DNA from: Chloroflexota bacterium
GTDB lineage: Bacteria; Chloroflexota; Dehalococcoidia; Lucifugimonadales; Australimonadaceae
DNA length: 6,743 nt
Direction of reading: 5' to 3'
Assembly: GCA_022574265.1 (NCBI GenBank)
Contig: JACZSI010000099.1
Location: 1-6,743, forward strand
Both the position numbers and the translations under genes were made by a program. Below, one piece after another: positions 5,165 to 6,743 of this stretch. The notes below the pieces were generated by a model, which made no database searches, was not told the DNA's origin, and saw only the letters and a list, made by a program, of their open reading frames with translations. Numbering within the stretch: the first letter of the stretch is position 1; every line of letters begins with the position of its first letter.

Positions 5165-6328
5165 TCACGAGATGGCGTCGATCCCCGTGAGATGCCGCCC
5201 CAGCACGAGCTGGTGCATGTGCTGCGTCCCCTCGTACGTGTTCACCGTCTCGAGGTTGAGCGCGTGGCGGAGCGGCGAGAAGTCGTCGGTGATGCCCGCG
5301 GCGCCAAGGAGGTCGCGGCAGGTGCGCGCGATGTCGAGCGCCACCCGTGCGTTGTTGTACTTCGCCATGCTGATGTGCGACCAGTGCAGCTTGCCCGCCT
5401 CCTTGAGCCGGCCGATCTGGAACGCCAGCAGCTGCGCCTGCGAGAGCGCGGTCGCCATGTCTGCGAGCTTCGCCTGCACGAGCTGGAACGACGCGATGGG
5501 CCTGCCGAACTGGTGCCGCGACTTCGTGTATTCCAGCGTCTGGGAGAGGCAGTCCGAGGCAGCGCCCGTCACGCCCCAGATGATCCCGTAGCGGGCCTGG
5601 TTCAGGCATGCCAGCGCCGATCCGAGCCCCTTCGTCCCCGGCAGCAGGCAGTCCTCGGGAACCACCACGCCGTCCAGGCCGACGGCGCTCGTCACGCTCA
5701 TGCGCATCGACAGCTTGTTGTCGATCTCGCTCGCGCTGAAGCCGGGGAGCTTCGTGTCCACGATGAAGCCGCGGACCGTCTCGTCGAGCTTCGCCCAGAC
5801 GACCATGACGTCCGCGATGCCGCCGTTCGTGATCCAGTGCTTGGTGCCGGTGATCTCGTAGCCGCCGCCGACCGCGACCGCGCGCGTCTCCATGCTCGCT
5901 GGGTCGCTGCCGTGGTCGGCCTCCGTCAGACCGAACGCACCGAGGACGTGCCCGGCGGCCATCTCCGGCAGGTAGCGTTGCCGCTGCTCCTCGGAGCCGT
6001 GCAGGTGGATCGCGCTCATCGCAAGCGAGGTCTGGACGGAGGAGAAGGAACGGAAGCCGGAATCGGCACGCTCGAGCTCCCGGTTGATGAGCCCGTACGC
6101 GATCGGTCCGACCCCAGCGCAGCCGTAGCCCTCGATCGACGCGCCGAAGATGCCGAGGTCCGCCAGACCGGGGACCAGCTCCAGCGGGAACGTCCCCGCG
6201 CGGAAGTGCTCGTTGACCTTCGGCAACGCCTCGCGCTCGACGAAGCTACGGATCGCGTCGCGGACCTGGCGCTCCTCGCCGGTCAGCTGCGAGTCGAGGT
6301 CGAGCAGGTCGATGGGCTGGTATGCCAT
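5165..6328 (-). CDS. gcdH: Glutaryl-CoA dehydrogenase-type acyl-CoA dehydrogenase
   Basis: A 387-residue FAD-dependent enzyme expected to oxidise and decarboxylate glutaryl-CoA to crotonyl-CoA, passing electrons to electron-transfer flavoprotein, in lysine, tryptophan or benzoate-type catabolism. The helical N-terminal domain is followed by the flavin motifs FGLTEADHGSDP (132-143) and WITNGG (165-170), then the C-terminal helical domain. Subfamily marks are strong: ELERADSGFRSFSSVQTSL (84-102) carries Arg93, at the position of the glutarate-binding Arg94 of human GCDH, and Glu86, aligned with its Glu87. The end carries NTYEGTQHMHQL with catalytic-base Glu366 next to Tyr365, followed by LGRHLTGI. 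Retention of these Glu and Tyr residues favours the decarboxylating form. It is full length. ATG 6328 has GAGGAG (6332-6337, minus strand) only 3 nt upstream, a short spacing. A terminator separates it from the gene before it, and repeats follow its stop. No ETF gene is in the window. Confidence 0.93.
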   Translation of the reverse strand: MAYQPIDLLDLDSQLTGEERQVRDAIRSFVEREALPKVNEHFRAGTFPLELVPGLADLGIFGASIEGYGCAGVGPIAYGLINRELERADSGFRSFSSVQTSLAMSAIHLHGSEEQRQRYLPEMAAGHVLGAFGLTEADHGSDPASMETRAVAVGGGYEITGTKHWITNGGIADVMVVWAKLDETVRGFIVDTKLPGFSASEIDNKLSMRMSVTSAVGLDGVVVPEDCLLPGTKGLGSALACLNQARYGIIWGVTGAASDCLSQTLEYTKSRHQFGRPIASFQLVQAKLADMATALSQAQLLAFQIGRLKEAGKLHWSHISMAKYNNARVALDIARTCRDLLGAAGITDDFSPLRHALNLETVNTYEGTQHMHQLVLGRHLTGIDAIS

Positions 6329-6375
6329 GAGCTCCTCGGTCAGCCGGCCGTGGCCGACGGGACCCTGCCTACGAA

Positions 6376-6408
6376 GAAGCCACCCGGCTGCGATAACCGG
6401 GTGGCTTC
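6376..6408 (-). terminator. Perfect 12-bp hairpin terminator
   Basis: GAAGCCACCCGG (6376-6387) and CCGGGTGGCTTC (6397-6408) form a perfect 12-bp stem with a 9-nt loop. Read on the minus strand, the stem runs into a pyrimidine-rich CTTCTTCG, suiting termination of the right-edge gene, whose stop is 33 bp upstream. It also insulates the dehydrogenase gene. On the plus strand the tail is CTCATCCC, so bidirectional action is possible but less likely. Confidence 0.75.
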
Positions 6409-6440
6409 CTCATCCCTCGTGCTTGGCCGGTGGCCCGGAC

Positions 6441-6743
6441 CTAGATCGAGGACCGGATCCGGTCTCTGTCGCCGACCGGTGATGCGGAGCACCACTCGGG
6501 GACGGTGATCAAGATGATGTCGGGGACGACGCCATCGAGCGAGCCGGTGTTGAAGTTATCGAAGTGCGACACGACGGCAAGGTTGTCGAAGCCGCCCGTC
6601 ACCGCCGCGAAGTTCCGCACGATGACGGTGTCGCTCTCGTTGGCGATCGCGGCATCCTTCGCGGCCGACCTCAGGCCCCCACCATCGTGGAAGGCGATCT
6701 TGGCGGTCGGGTCTGCCTCGATCGCGTCGGCGATCTCATCAGC
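6441..6743 (-). CDS. Unrecognised protein, C-terminal 100 residues (runs off right edge)
   Basis: The minus-strand frame is open from the window edge to TAG at 6441-6443, giving the last 100 residues of a longer protein. I do not recognise the family. The visible part begins with an acidic helix-like stretch (ADEIADAIEADP), then AKIAFHDGGG, alternating hydrophobic strand-like segments (DTVIVRNFAAVTGGFDNLAV and DGVVPDIILITVPEW) and a charged end (GDRDRIRSSI). The GGFDN, HFDNFNTGSLDG pattern rich in Asn, Asp and Gly is typical of turns in beta-structures or secreted proteins, but no signal or catalytic motif can be assigned. Support for a real gene: uninterrupted frame, GC-rich third positions and a perfect-stem terminator just after the stop. 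The opposite-strand frame here gives no plausible protein. Confidence 0.65.
   Translation of the reverse strand, partial: ADEIADAIEADPTAKIAFHDGGGLRSAAKDAAIANESDTVIVRNFAAVTGGFDNLAVVSHFDNFNTGSLDGVVPDIILITVPEWCSASPVGDRDRIRSSI
6451..6464. repeat. 14-bp perfect palindrome at the 3' end of the right-edge gene
   Basis: GACCGGATCCGGTC is self-complementary over all 14 bp and lies 8 bp before the TAG in the direction of transcription. It falls in codons for the charged tail of the protein. It may be chance, a protein-binding site or an extra 3' hairpin. Confidence 0.6.

Noticed and set aside
5192..6508. Long plus-strand open frame (438 codons) opposite gcdH.
   Set aside because: The product is Arg/Val/Leu-rich without domain features and is a mirror of the GC-biased gcdH gene, which has full family motifs.
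1..6743. tRNA, rRNA, CRISPR array, insertion sequence or phage genes.
   Set aside because: No cloverleaf with TTCRA motif, no regularly spaced repeats with unique spacers, and no transposase or integrase motifs on either strand; the repeats present are short and irregular.

Overview
High-GC chromosomal DNA from a bacterium. It carries lipobox lipoprotein processing, Shine-Dalgarno-led genes and strongly GC-biased third codon positions. No gene fixes the phylum. High-GC soil or sediment lineages (Actinomycetota, Chloroflexota, Rokubacteria/Methylomirabilota-like) all fit, and a metagenome-derived genome is plausible. No rRNA, tRNA, CRISPR array, transposase or phage gene is visible.

Layout, left to right. 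(1) Positions 1-959, minus strand: the N-terminal 319 residues of a lipoprotein with one PKD domain and at least two Ig-like repeats, running off the left edge. (2) 960-1185: a hairpin-rich divergent intergenic region. (3) 1186-2999, plus strand: a two-gene operon. It encodes a cytosolic GAF-HisKA-HATPase histidine kinase and a 130-residue twin-CBS-domain protein, joined by an ATGA stop/start overlap, with GC-rich hairpins after the second stop. (4) 3152-4090, plus strand: nadA (quinolinate synthase) with its own leader, which contains short repeats and a palindrome. (5) 4121-4951, minus strand: an alpha/beta-hydrolase convergent with nadA, with a recognisable sigma-70-like promoter. (6) 4952-5164: an intergenic region with direct repeats, a perfect hairpin and a 12-bp palindrome. 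(7) 5165-6328, minus strand: a glutaryl-CoA dehydrogenase-type acyl-CoA dehydrogenase. (8) 6376-6408: a 12-bp perfect-stem terminator. (9) 6441-6743, minus strand: the C-terminal 100 residues of an unrecognised protein running off the right edge.

How the genes fit together. The kinase and CBS protein are probably translated as a coupled pair and may form a sensory unit, with CBS modules (often adenine-nucleotide sensors) next to a soluble GAF kinase; no response regulator is present. nadA makes quinolinate for de novo NAD synthesis and appears monocistronic here. The dehydrogenase (glutaryl-CoA to crotonyl-CoA) and the hydrolase lie on the same strand 213 bp apart. Both fit aromatic or amino-acid catabolism, but separate regulatory signals argue against a tight operon.

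Most of the window is ordinary metabolism. The parts worth a second look are the kinase-CBS pair, the repeat cluster after the dehydrogenase gene, the structured divergent leader, the nadA leader and the unrecognised right-edge protein.
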